Source: Frigoribacterium sp. VKM Ac-2836 (GTDB lineage Bacteria; Actinomycetota; Actinomycetes; Actinomycetales; Microbacteriaceae). Taken from it: DNA of 64,000 nt. Under the pieces are notes generated by a model. It was given only the letters and a program-made list of their open reading frames with translations. It did not search any database and was not told where the DNA came from. A program made the translations under genes and the position numbers. Below, in pieces: positions 54,323 through 62,318 of this stretch (positions are counted from its first letter, which is position 1; each line of letters starts with the position of its first letter). Where the stretch lies: assembly GCF_013248995.1 (NCBI RefSeq), contig NZ_JABRPK010000002.1, forward strand, positions 558,001 to 622,000. Reading direction: 5' to 3'.

Positions 54323-55212
54323 CCACGACCGCACCCACCGGCGTCGGCACCACGACGACCGAGACCGTCGCCCGCCCGACCCGTCGCCGCCGGAAGCCCC
54401 GCTGGGTCAGCAACGCGATCGCGATCGTCTTCAGCCTGGTCTGGCTGTTCCCCGTCTACTGGATGGTGAACACGGCCTTCAAGCCGCGCCCCGAGGTCAT
54501 GACGTCGACCCCGCTCTTCTGGCCGCAGAACCCGACCTTCGACAACTTCGTCGTCGCGGTCACGCAGTCCGACTTCTTCACGAACCTGCGCAACAGCGTG
54601 ATCGTCGTGGTCGGGGCCGTCGTCTTCTCGATCGTGCTCGGTCTCTTCGCCTCGGCCGCCCTGTCGCGGTTCCGGTTCCGAGGGCGTCGCACGATCATGG
54701 TGTTCATCCTGATCGTGCAGATGCTGCCGGCGACGGCGCTGCTGATCCCGCAGTTCTTGATCTTCAACAGCCTCGGGCTGCTCGGCACCTACGGCGGGCT
54801 CATCCTGGCGTACGTCGCGGCGACGTTGCCGTTCTCCATCTGGGTGATGCGCGGGTTCTTCCTGGCGATCCCGGTCGAGGTCGAGGAGGCCGCTCAGCTC
54901 GACGGAGCGAGCACCTGGCAGGTGCTGACGCGCATCATGTTCCCGCTCGTGCTGCCCGGCATGATCGCGACGAGCATCTTCGCCTTCATCGCCGCCTGGA
55001 ACGACTACCTCGTGGCCTACACGTTCATGAAGGACCAGTCGATGTACACGCTGCCGGTCTGGTTGGCCTCGTTCAGCACGCCGACCAGCGGCACCGACTT
55101 CGGCGGGCAGATGGCGGCCTCGGTGCTGTTCTCGTTGCCCGTCGTCGTCTTCTTCATGATCATCCAACGCAACCTGGTGACCGGCATGTCCGCCGGCGCC
55201 GTGAAGGGCTGA
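54319..55212 (+). CDS. Sugar ABC transporter permease (MalG-type)
   Basis: A 297-aa CUT1 permease with six helices, EAA loop VEVEEAAQLDGASTWQVLTRIMFPLVLPG and C-terminus NLVTGMSAGAVKG. Translationally coupled to its partner and 4 nt from the GH20 gene. Confidence 0.95.
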   Translation: MTTTAPTGVGTTTTETVARPTRRRRKPRWVSNAIAIVFSLVWLFPVYWMVNTAFKPRPEVMTSTPLFWPQNPTFDNFVVAVTQSDFFTNLRNSVIVVVGAVVFSIVLGLFASAALSRFRFRGRRTIMVFILIVQMLPATALLIPQFLIFNSLGLLGTYGGLILAYVAATLPFSIWVMRGFFLAIPVEVEEAAQLDGASTWQVLTRIMFPLVLPGMIATSIFAFIAAWNDYLVAYTFMKDQSMYTLPVWLASFSTPTSGTDFGGQMAASVLFSLPVVVFFMIIQRNLVTGMSAGAVKG

Positions 55213-55216
55213 CCCC

Positions 55217-56938
55217 GTGACGACCCCATCCTCCACCCGCTCGATCACCGCACCGACCGGCACCGTGACCCCCGAGACCGCACCGGTCGCGATCGTCCCG
55301 CGCCCCGCCCGGCTGACCCGCTCCTCCGGGGCGTTCCGCCTCGACTCGGCGACACGGGTCTCGGCGCCCGACGAGCTCGCCGGTGTCGTCGCCTGGTTGC
55401 AGCAGGCGTTGCGACCGGCGACCGGGTTGCCGCTGCGCGAGGGCAGTGCCGACGGCACCGGCATCTCGTTCGATCTCGACGACTCGCTCGGGGCCGAGGC
55501 CTACCGGCTGGAGGCGCGACCCGCCGGAGTGCGCATCACCGGGGGCGACGTGGCCGGCGCGTTCCACGGGGCGCAGGTGTTGCGTCAGCTGCTGCCCGCC
55601 GCCGTGTACCGGACGGCCCTCGTGACCGGGGTCGACTGGGTCGTGCCCGCCGTCGACGTCGAGGACCGTCCGCGGTTCGGATGGCGGGGGACCCACCTCG
55701 ACGTCGCCCGGCACTTCCTGCCGAAGCACGACGTGCTGCGGTTCGTCGACCTGATGGCGCTGCACCGGTTGAACACGCTGCACTGGCACCTCACCGAGGA
55801 CCAGGGCTGGCGCATCGAGATCACGAAGTACCCGCGCCTGACCTCGGTCGGCGCCTGGCGGGGGTCGTCGCAGGTGGGGGCCGGACCGGACGCCACACAG
55901 GACGGTCGGCCACACGGCGGCTTCTACACACAGGACGACATCCGCGAGGTCGTCGCCTACGCCGCCGCCCGCCACATCACGGTCGTGCCCGAGGTCGACG
56001 TGCCCGGCCACTCGATGGCAGCGATCACGGCGTACCCGCACCTGGGCGTCGGCGCCGTCGAGGTCGGCGGTGCAGCCGTGGCGGAGCCGAGGCAGATCGC
56101 CGTCGGCACCGAGTGGGGCATCTTCGAGGACGTCCTCAACACCGAGCTGTCGACCGTCGAGTTCTACACCGACGTGCTCGACGAGGTGATGGAGCTCTTC
56201 CCGGGCACCTGGATCGGCATCGGCGGAGACGAGTGCCCGAAGGCCCAGTGGCAGGCCGACCCCCGCACGCAAGAGCTCATGCGCGAGCGGGGCCTCGCCG
56301 ACGAGGAGGAGCTGCAGGCGTGGTTCATCGGACGGCTGGACGCCCACCTGGCCGCGGCCGGGCGCCGCACCTTCGGCTGGGACGAGATCCTCGAGGGGAA
56401 CGGCACGATGTCGCCCGGCGCGACGGTCGCGTCGTGGCGCGGCATGACGGGTGCCGTCACGGCGGCACGGCGCGGGTACGACGTCGTCGCCTGCCCGGAC
56501 GACCAGGTCTACCTCGACTACCGGCAGTCCGAGGGGCCGGACGAGCCGATCCCCGTGTCGATCCCGCTCACCCTCGCCGACGTCTACGCCTTCGAGCCGG
56601 TGCCCCCTCAGCTGACCGAGGACGAGTCGCGCCACGTGCTCGGCGGTCAGGCCAACATCTGGACCGAGCACATGGACTCGCCCCGCACCGTGGACTTCTT
56701 CGCCTTCCCACGGCTGTGCGCCGTGGCCGAGGCGCTGTGGACCACCGAACCGCGGGACTTCGACGACTTCTTCACACGCCTCGCCGTGCACCTCGATCGC
56801 CTCGACGCGATCGGCGTCGAGTACCGACACGAGTCGGGGCCGCTACCGTGGCAGCGGCGTCCGGGCGTGCCCGGGCGGCCGGCCTCGCGAGAAGAACGCG
56901 AGGCGTACATCGCGTCGGTCGTGGCCAACATCAGCTGA
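55217..56938 (+). CDS. GH20 beta-N-acetylhexosaminidase
   Basis: A 573-aa enzyme releasing terminal GlcNAc from oligosaccharides by substrate-assisted catalysis. The N-terminal GH20b domain (AIVPRPARLTRSSGAF) precedes the barrel: RFGWRGTHLDVARHFLPKHD, LNTLHWHLTEDQGWRIEI, VVPEVDVPGHSMAAI, and the catalytic Asp-Glu in WIGIGGDECPK. GGQANIWTEHMDSPRTVDFFAFPRLCAVAE closes the pocket. No signal peptide, so it acts on imported sugars. Starts with GTG 4 nt after the permease stop. Confidence 0.96.
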   Translation: MTTPSSTRSITAPTGTVTPETAPVAIVPRPARLTRSSGAFRLDSATRVSAPDELAGVVAWLQQALRPATGLPLREGSADGTGISFDLDDSLGAEAYRLEARPAGVRITGGDVAGAFHGAQVLRQLLPAAVYRTALVTGVDWVVPAVDVEDRPRFGWRGTHLDVARHFLPKHDVLRFVDLMALHRLNTLHWHLTEDQGWRIEITKYPRLTSVGAWRGSSQVGAGPDATQDGRPHGGFYTQDDIREVVAYAAARHITVVPEVDVPGHSMAAITAYPHLGVGAVEVGGAAVAEPRQIAVGTEWGIFEDVLNTELSTVEFYTDVLDEVMELFPGTWIGIGGDECPKAQWQADPRTQELMRERGLADEEELQAWFIGRLDAHLAAAGRRTFGWDEILEGNGTMSPGATVASWRGMTGAVTAARRGYDVVACPDDQVYLDYRQSEGPDEPIPVSIPLTLADVYAFEPVPPQLTEDESRHVLGGQANIWTEHMDSPRTVDFFAFPRLCAVAEALWTTEPRDFDDFFTRLAVHLDRLDAIGVEYRHESGPLPWQRRPGVPGRPASREEREAYIASVVANIS

Positions 56939-56960
56939 CGCCTCGGCAGCAAGGAGCACC

Positions 56961-57746
56961 ATGGAGATCATCATCGTCCGCGACGCCGACGAGGTCGGTC
57001 GTGTCGCCGCCCTCAAGATCGCGTCGGTCGTCCAGCGCCGGCCCGAGGCCGTGCTGGGCCTCGCGACCGGGTCGTCACCGACCGGCATCTACGCCTCGCT
57101 CGCGGCCCGGGTCGCGGCGGGCGAGCTCGACTTCTCCCGCGCCTCCGGGTTCGCCCTCGACGAGTACGTGGGCATCCCGCTCGAGCACCCCGAGAGCTAC
57201 GCCTCGGTGATCCACCGCGACGTCGTCGTGCCGCTGGGCATGGACGCGTCGAGGGTCCACGTGCCCGACGGGCGGGCGGCCGACGTCGAGGCCGCGGTCG
57301 TCGACTACGAGCAGGCGATCGTCGCGGCAGGGGGCATCGACATCCAGATCCTCGGCATCGGTGCGAACGGGCACATCGGGTTCAACGAGCCCACCTCGTC
57401 GTTCGCGTCGCGCACGCGCATCAAGACGCTCGCGCCGCAGACCCGGGCCGACAACGCCCGCTTCTTCGACGACCCGTCGCAGGTGCCCACCCACTGCCTG
57501 ACCCAGGGTCTCGGCACGATCCTCGACGCGCACGAGGTCGTGCTCGTGGCCCAGGGGGCGGCCAAGGCGTCGGCCGTGGCCGGCATGGTCGAGGGGCCGC
57601 TCGGCGCGATGTGCCCGGGCAGCGCACTGCAGATGCACCGGCACGCCACCGTCGTCGTCGACGAGGCCGCCGCGTCCGAGCTGCAGCTGGCCGACTACTA
57701 CCGCTACACCTACGCCAACAAGCCCGAGTGGCAGCGCTTCGAGTAG
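56961..57746 (+). CDS. nagB: Glucosamine-6-phosphate deaminase
   Basis: A 261-aa enzyme converting glucosamine-6-phosphate to fructose-6-phosphate and ammonia. MEIIIVRDADEVGRVAALKI, LGLATGSSPTGIYASL, FALDEYVGIPLEHPESY (catalytic Asp), ILGIGANGHIGFNEP (His/Glu) and the C-terminal RYTYANKPEWQRF are canonical. AAGGAG precedes the ATG. nagA, needed between GlcNAc-6-P and NagB, is not in the window. Confidence 0.97.
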   Translation: MEIIIVRDADEVGRVAALKIASVVQRRPEAVLGLATGSSPTGIYASLAARVAAGELDFSRASGFALDEYVGIPLEHPESYASVIHRDVVVPLGMDASRVHVPDGRAADVEAAVVDYEQAIVAAGGIDIQILGIGANGHIGFNEPTSSFASRTRIKTLAPQTRADNARFFDDPSQVPTHCLTQGLGTILDAHEVVLVAQGAAKASAVAGMVEGPLGAMCPGSALQMHRHATVVVDEAAASELQLADYYRYTYANKPEWQRFE

Positions 57747-57869
57747 CGCACCCGTGACGGTGCTCTCGTGACGGTGCTCGTGACGGCGGCCGGGTGCGCG
57801 TGACGACGCCGGTGTCCTCGGCAGGGCGGGAGGCACGCTCGGCGTCGACCCCGGGCCCCCCGCCGACGC

Positions 57870-57955
57870 GTGCACATCGCGACAGTCGACGGGCGACACG
57901 CCGCCTCGGCGCGAAGGTGAGCGGCGTGCCGGCCTACAGATGTCGCGATTTGCAC
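57870..57955. repeat. 86-bp two-tier palindrome after nagB (type C)
   Basis: GTGCACATCGCGACA (57870-57884) and TGTCGCGATTTGCAC (57941-57955) pair with one mismatch over 15 bp; nested within, CACGCCGC (57897-57904) and GCGGCGTG (57921-57928) pair perfectly. It has the same outer-plus-inner design as types A and B but different sequence. Confidence 0.8.
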
Positions 57956-58073
57956 ACGTTTGGGGTGCTGGGTGGTCGGGTTCGGTCCGGGGGCGGGGGC
58001 GGGGGCTGTTCAGACGACTCTCGGCCCGGTCTTGGGTGAGCGGTGTTCGCTTTCCTGAACGACAGGAGGCGCG

Positions 58074-58700
58074 ATGAAGGTTCTGGTGCTGGGAGCGACC
58101 GGGGGCACGGGCTCACACGTTCTGCGGGTCGCCCAGTCGGCGGGGCACGAGGTGATGGTGCTCGTCCGGGACGCGTCCGCCCTCGACGTGACCGACGGCG
58201 TCCGGGTGCTCACCGGGGACGCGACCTCGGCCGAGGACGTCCGCGCCGCGGTGGTGGGACAGGGCGCCGTGCTCAACGCGGTCGGCTCGCGGAACATCCG
58301 GCACCCGATCGAGGTCGAGGTCGGCCGGGCCCTGCTGCCGGCGATGCATGACGCGGGGGTCGATCGCCTCGTCGTCTGTTCTGCCTTCGGCGTCGGCGAC
58401 AGCCAGGCCGACGCGAACACCTTGCAGAGAGTGTTCTTCCACACCGTGCTCGGCAAGGTGTACGCCGCCAAGGAGGTCGCCGACGCCGAGGTGCGCGCGA
58501 GCGGTCTCGACTGGACGCTGGTCTACCCGACGCGCCTCACCGACGAACCGGCGACCGGGTCGCTCGCCACGGGGGAGCGGCTGCCCGGGGGTGCGGGCAT
58601 CCACGTCACCCGAGCCGACGTGGCCCGCTTCATGCTGGCCCAGCTGACCGACGCGACGTGGTCACGGAAGACCGTGGTCGTGACGGGCGCGGCCGACTGA
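58074..58700 (+). CDS. NAD(P)H-binding atypical SDR family protein
   Basis: A 208-aa Rossmann protein with the nucleotide loop VLVLGATGGTGSHVLRVAQSAGHEV and LDWTLVYPTRLTDEP, resembling NmrA/BVR-B-like atypical short-chain dehydrogenases. The Tyr-Lys catalytic pair is not evident, so it may be a sensor or flavin/biliverdin-type reductase. Its ribosome site AGGAGG is part of a near-copy of the dispersed decamer (GGAGGCGCGATG). Confidence 0.85.
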   Translation: MKVLVLGATGGTGSHVLRVAQSAGHEVMVLVRDASALDVTDGVRVLTGDATSAEDVRAAVVGQGAVLNAVGSRNIRHPIEVEVGRALLPAMHDAGVDRLVVCSAFGVGDSQADANTLQRVFFHTVLGKVYAAKEVADAEVRASGLDWTLVYPTRLTDEPATGSLATGERLPGGAGIHVTRADVARFMLAQLTDATWSRKTVVVTGAAD

Positions 58701-58777
58701 GCCCGCGCCTCCTGCGGTGGTGTCGTCGCGTTCGACGTCCGGCCGGGAGGCAGGTCGGGTTGCCGGGCTGCCGGGCG

Positions 58778-59182
58778 TCAGGTGAGGATGGCCAGCGCGT
58801 CGATCTCGACGAGCATGGCCTCGTTCGGCAGTTCGACGAAGACCGTCGTGCGGGTGGGGAACACGCCGCTCGGGACGTTCTGCAGGAGGTAGGTCTCGTA
58901 CGCGGCGTTCATCTCGGCGAAGTCGTCGCGCGTGGTCAGGAAGACCCGCAGCGAGACGACGTCGTCGAAGGTGCCGCCGGCGCCCTCGACGATCGCCTTG
59001 ACGTTGTCGAGGGTGCGGACGGTCTGCGACGTGAGGTCGCCGGGATGCAGGTACTCGCTCGTGGCGGGGTCTTGCGGGCCCTGACCGGAGACACTGAGGA
59101 AGCCGTTCTTGAGCACGCCCTGCGAGAAGGTCGAGATGGGGGTGGGGGCGCCGCCGGTGCGGACTTCGGTCTTCTCGCTCAC
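58778..59182 (-). CDS. RidA family reactive intermediate deaminase
   Basis: A 134-aa YjgF/YER057c/UK114 protein. FSQGVLKNGFLSVSGQGPQDP, TRTLDNVKAIVEGAGGTFDDVVSLRVFL and PTRTTVFVELPNEAMLVEIDALA are canonical; the Arg in FPTRTTV is the residue needed for deaminase activity. It hydrolyses 2-aminoacrylate and related imines from PLP enzymes. It is divergent from a PLP-dependent D-amino acid enzyme, a sensible functional partner. Confidence 0.92.
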   Translation of the reverse strand: MSEKTEVRTGGAPTPISTFSQGVLKNGFLSVSGQGPQDPATSEYLHPGDLTSQTVRTLDNVKAIVEGAGGTFDDVVSLRVFLTTRDDFAEMNAAYETYLLQNVPSGVFPTRTTVFVELPNEAMLVEIDALAILT

Positions 59183-59321
59183 AGGTCTGCTCTTCTCTGA
59201 TCGATGGTCGATGCGCCCGACGTGATGTGTCGTGTGTCGGGGGTGACTGCAAAGCTACCGTCAGGCACCGACACACGGCCTGACCGCAGCACGTCCCCGA
59301 ACCGCCCCGTCGGAAGGCACC

Positions 59322-60821
59322 ATGACCACGTCATCCTGGACCCCGTCCGCCCCCGGCCTCACCTCGGCCACCAAGGTCGGCTTCGGTCGTGAACCGCGCC
59401 CCGTCCCGCTGATCGACCTCGCGACCCCGCTGCTGACGATCGACCTCGACGCCCTCGACCACAACGTCGGCACCATGGCGGCCTGGTGTCGCGAGGCCGG
59501 GGTCGACCTGGCGCCGCACGGCAAGACGACCATGGCGCCCGAGATCTGGCGACGGCAGCTCGACGCCGGGGCGTGGGGCATCACGCTCGCGACGGCGTTC
59601 CAGGTCGCCGTGGCGCGCGAGGCCGGGGTGCCGACTGTCGTCATGGCGGGCACCGCGTTCGCGCCCGCGACCCTGGCGGCGCTCGCCGCCCCCGGGGTCG
59701 ACGTGCTCATGTGGGTCGACTCGGTCGAGACCGTGCGGCTCGTCGACGCCGCCCTGGCGCGGGCCGAGGCCGACCGTCCGCTCGCCGTGCTGGTCGAGTT
59801 CGGGTCGCCGCTCGGTCGGACCGGGGCCCGATCGGTGCGCGAGGCCCTGCTCGTCGTCGAGGCCGTGACGGCCGCACCGCACCTCGTCCTGGCCGGCGTC
59901 GCCGGATACGAGGGCGCCCTCACGCACGACGTCGATCCCGCCGGCATCGCCGTCGTCGACGACTACCTGCGGGGCCTCCTCGAGGTGTTCGACGGCATCG
60001 ACGGCCCGGCCTTCGATCCGTGGCTGTCGTCCGGCCACGACGTGGTGGTGAGCGCCGGCGGCAGCGTCTACTTCGACCGCGTCGTGGCGGTGCTCGGTGG
60101 CCGCCACGACCCCTCGGGCCTGCAAGGGCCACGGACCCGTGTCGTGCTGCGGTCGGGTTCGTACGTCGCCCACGACCACGACCTCTACCGACGGCTGACA
60201 CCGTTCGCCCGCGACACCGTGCCGACCACCGCAGGAGGCGCGGCCGGCACGGACGCAGACGTCACGGTGGTCGTCGGCGACGGTTCCGCCGGCACGGCGG
60301 CCGATCGTGAGATGGGTGGCCCCACAGACGGCGAGCTGACCGGGCTCGACGGCGCGGCCGAGGGTTTCGGGCCCGAACGGTCGAGCGGGGTGCGGGCGGG
60401 GGCGTCGGGCGAGGGGGCGGCCGGGGCCGCGTCCGGCCCGTCGTTCCTGCCGGCCCTCGAGCTGTGGGCCTCCGTGGTGTCGCGCCCCGAGCCGGGCCTG
60501 GCCTTGCTCAACGTCGGGCGGCGTGACACGTCCGACGACGAGGGCTTGCCGGTGCCCCTCGAGGCGTGGCGTCCGCAGGCGGCCGACCGGCGCCTCCCCG
60601 GGGTGCTCGACGGGTCGCACGTGTCGGCGCTCAACGACCAGCACGCCTTCCTCCGGCTCGATCCGTCGTCGGGGCTGCAGGTCGGCGACCTGGTCCGTCT
60701 CGGCGTCTCGCACCCCTGCACCACGATCGACAAGTGGAACGAGATCGCCACGGTGCGGGGTGCGGCCGACCGCCGCGGTGTGCCGCCCGTGGTCGAGGGC
60801 GGCATCACCACGCGGTTCTGA
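59322..60821 (+). CDS. D-threonine aldolase/D-serine dehydratase-like PLP enzyme
   Basis: A 499-aa fold-type III PLP enzyme of the alanine racemase-like N-domain plus D-serine dehydratase-like C-domain group. The PLP Lys is in DLAPHGKTTMAPEIW, the phosphate site follows VLAGVAGYEGAL, and the metal ligands are in SALNDQHAFL and VSHPCTTIDKWNE. An Ala/Gly-rich insertion of about 75 residues at about 300-373 (GGAAGTDADVTVVVGDGS onward) contains an exact GGAGGCGCGG decamer. Pairing with RidA favours a dehydratase/deaminase activity. Confidence 0.88.
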   Translation: MTTSSWTPSAPGLTSATKVGFGREPRPVPLIDLATPLLTIDLDALDHNVGTMAAWCREAGVDLAPHGKTTMAPEIWRRQLDAGAWGITLATAFQVAVAREAGVPTVVMAGTAFAPATLAALAAPGVDVLMWVDSVETVRLVDAALARAEADRPLAVLVEFGSPLGRTGARSVREALLVVEAVTAAPHLVLAGVAGYEGALTHDVDPAGIAVVDDYLRGLLEVFDGIDGPAFDPWLSSGHDVVVSAGGSVYFDRVVAVLGGRHDPSGLQGPRTRVVLRSGSYVAHDHDLYRRLTPFARDTVPTTAGGAAGTDADVTVVVGDGSAGTAADREMGGPTDGELTGLDGAAEGFGPERSSGVRAGASGEGAAGAASGPSFLPALELWASVVSRPEPGLALLNVGRRDTSDDEGLPVPLEAWRPQAADRRLPGVLDGSHVSALNDQHAFLRLDPSSGLQVGDLVRLGVSHPCTTIDKWNEIATVRGAADRRGVPPVVEGGITTRF

Positions 60822-60892
60822 CCGGCAGAGGGCGGTTCTTGACCGACACAGGGCGGTTGTGACCGGCACGGAGCGGTTCTGCCCGGTGCCGG
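60812..60892. repeat. Four degenerate tandem copies of a 20-21-bp unit
   Basis: Units start with GCGGTTCTGACCGGCA (60812), GCGGTTCTTGACCGACA (60832), GCGGTTGTGACCGGCA (60853) and GCGGTTCTGCCCGGTG (60873). The first straddles the stop codon of the PLP enzyme gene. Confidence 0.8.
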
Positions 60893-60924
60893 GCGCCTCC
60901 GGCCGGCCGGTCGCGACCGGCGAC

Positions 60925-61776
60925 CTACGAGCCCGAGCCGTCCTCGGTGCCGGGGGTGGGCGTCGGTGCGTCCGCCGGAGGGGTGGGCGCGTCGGTCGGC
61001 GGGGCGGGGCGGTCGGAGTCGTCCTCGGTGTCGCCGGAGTCCGTCTTCGGGCCGCCCTTCTCGGGGCCGTGGCCGTGGCCCGGGCCACCCTTCGGGCCAC
61101 CCGCCGCCGGGCCACCCGCCGCGGGGCCACCGTCGGCAGGACCGCCCTCGGGCGCGTCGGGCAGGGCCTTCCCGTCGGGGCCGGTGCCCGGGGTCGGCAG
61201 GGCCTTCCCGTCGGGGCCGGTGCCCTCGGCAGGAGCGTCTCCGTCCGAGTCGTCGCCCGCGGCCGGCGGGGTCGGCGCGTCGGTGGGCGCACCGGTGGCA
61301 CCCTCGTCGGAGCCTCGTCCTCCGGGGCCCTGTCGTGAGTCGTCGCCCTGGTTCGCGCCGTCGTCCTGGCCCGGCGTGGCGCTCGCGGAGGCGCTGGTCG
61401 AGCCCCCGGCGTTCGACACGGCGACCGCGGTGCTCGTGCCGACCAGGGCGAGTCCGGCCGCGGCGATGCCGATGCCGACGAGCAGGCGCTTCGTGGGTCG
61501 GCGGCGGGTGGCCGTCCCCCCGGTGCCTGCGGTGGTGTCGGCTCGGAACGCGCTGCCCTCGGCGGGCAAATCGCGGGTGCGCTGGTCGTCGGCGACGATC
61601 GGCGTGGTCGGGGCCGTCGGCTGACCGGGTGCCGCGGCAGGCAGCTCGGTGGTGGCGCGGGCGTCCTCGTCCTCGTCCTCGCGGCGCAGCCGTTCGGCCC
61701 AGGCATCGTCCTGCGCGGGGCTGTGCTCGTCGCGACGGCCGTCGTCGCGGCCGTCGGGGGTGGTGTCCTTCGCCAT
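60925..61776 (-). CDS. Single-pass membrane protein with Pro/Gly/Asp-rich outer domain
   Basis: A 283-aa protein of unknown function. About 110 hydrophilic, Asp/Arg/Ala-rich residues are followed by one transmembrane helix (LLVGIGIAAAGLALVGTSTAVAV) after RRRPTKR, and then about 150 low-complexity extracytoplasmic residues rich in Gly, Pro, Asp and Thr. Two copies of GTGPDGKALP and runs of GGPAAGGP are internal repeats. ATG 61776 has CTGGAGA upstream. No family recognised; it could be a cell-surface or stalk-like protein. Confidence 0.7.
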   Translation of the reverse strand: MAKDTTPDGRDDGRRDEHSPAQDDAWAERLRREDEDEDARATTELPAAAPGQPTAPTTPIVADDQRTRDLPAEGSAFRADTTAGTGGTATRRRPTKRLLVGIGIAAAGLALVGTSTAVAVSNAGGSTSASASATPGQDDGANQGDDSRQGPGGRGSDEGATGAPTDAPTPPAAGDDSDGDAPAEGTGPDGKALPTPGTGPDGKALPDAPEGGPADGGPAAGGPAAGGPKGGPGHGHGPEKGGPKTDSGDTEDDSDRPAPPTDAPTPPADAPTPTPGTEDGSGS

Positions 61777-61966
61777 GGTGTCTCCAGATGTCGGGTGCCG
61801 GGCGAGCCGCGATGCGGCTGGCGGTCGGGGCGTTCCCGCCGGCACACACCACTCTCGGAACCGAATCTGAAGCGGGGCTTAAGTCACGTCGGCCCCGGCC
61901 GCTGCCGCCACCGGGGCACGGAGCGACGCGTCCGGGCCCCCGTACCGCCAGCCGACGGTCGGAAGG

Positions 61967-62248
61967 TCAGCGGCCTCCGGTCGATTCGTGCCGCCGCAGC
62001 GCGGCGACGACCTGGTCCAGGAAGTCGTCGACCTCGTCCTGGTCGTAGCCCTCCTTGAACTTCGTCGGTCGGAAGCGTGAGTCGACGACGTCGACGGCCG
62101 TCAGGACGCCGGAGGCCGTCCCCTGCTCGTAGGCCGCGAGAGTCGTCCGGATGCGTTCGAGGAACGCGTCCACGTCGTCCATCGCGTACCCGCCACGGAA
62201 TCGGACCGGGGTGAACCCCTTCTCGGTCACGTCTCGTGCGAACACCAT
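61967..62248 (-). CDS. Double DivIVA-motif protein
   Basis: A 93-aa protein made of two DivIVA N-terminal motifs in tandem: FTPVRFRGGYAMDDVDAFLERI and FRPTKFKEGYDQDEVDDFLDQV. Each carries the conserved F-x-x-x-x-F/Y-x-x-G-Y...VD.FL signature. It has no coiled-coil tail, unlike Wag31/DivIVA. It may bind membrane or DivIVA partners at cell poles; the function is not established. Confidence 0.85.
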   Translation of the reverse strand: MVFARDVTEKGFTPVRFRGGYAMDDVDAFLERIRTTLAAYEQGTASGVLTAVDVVDSRFRPTKFKEGYDQDEVDDFLDQVVAALRRHESTGGR

Positions 62249-62318
62249 GCCCCCTGTCTCCCGGCCGGTTCGTCACGGCCGAGCTCCCCGATCTTTCCAC
62301 GGACCGAGGCCCGCGGGG

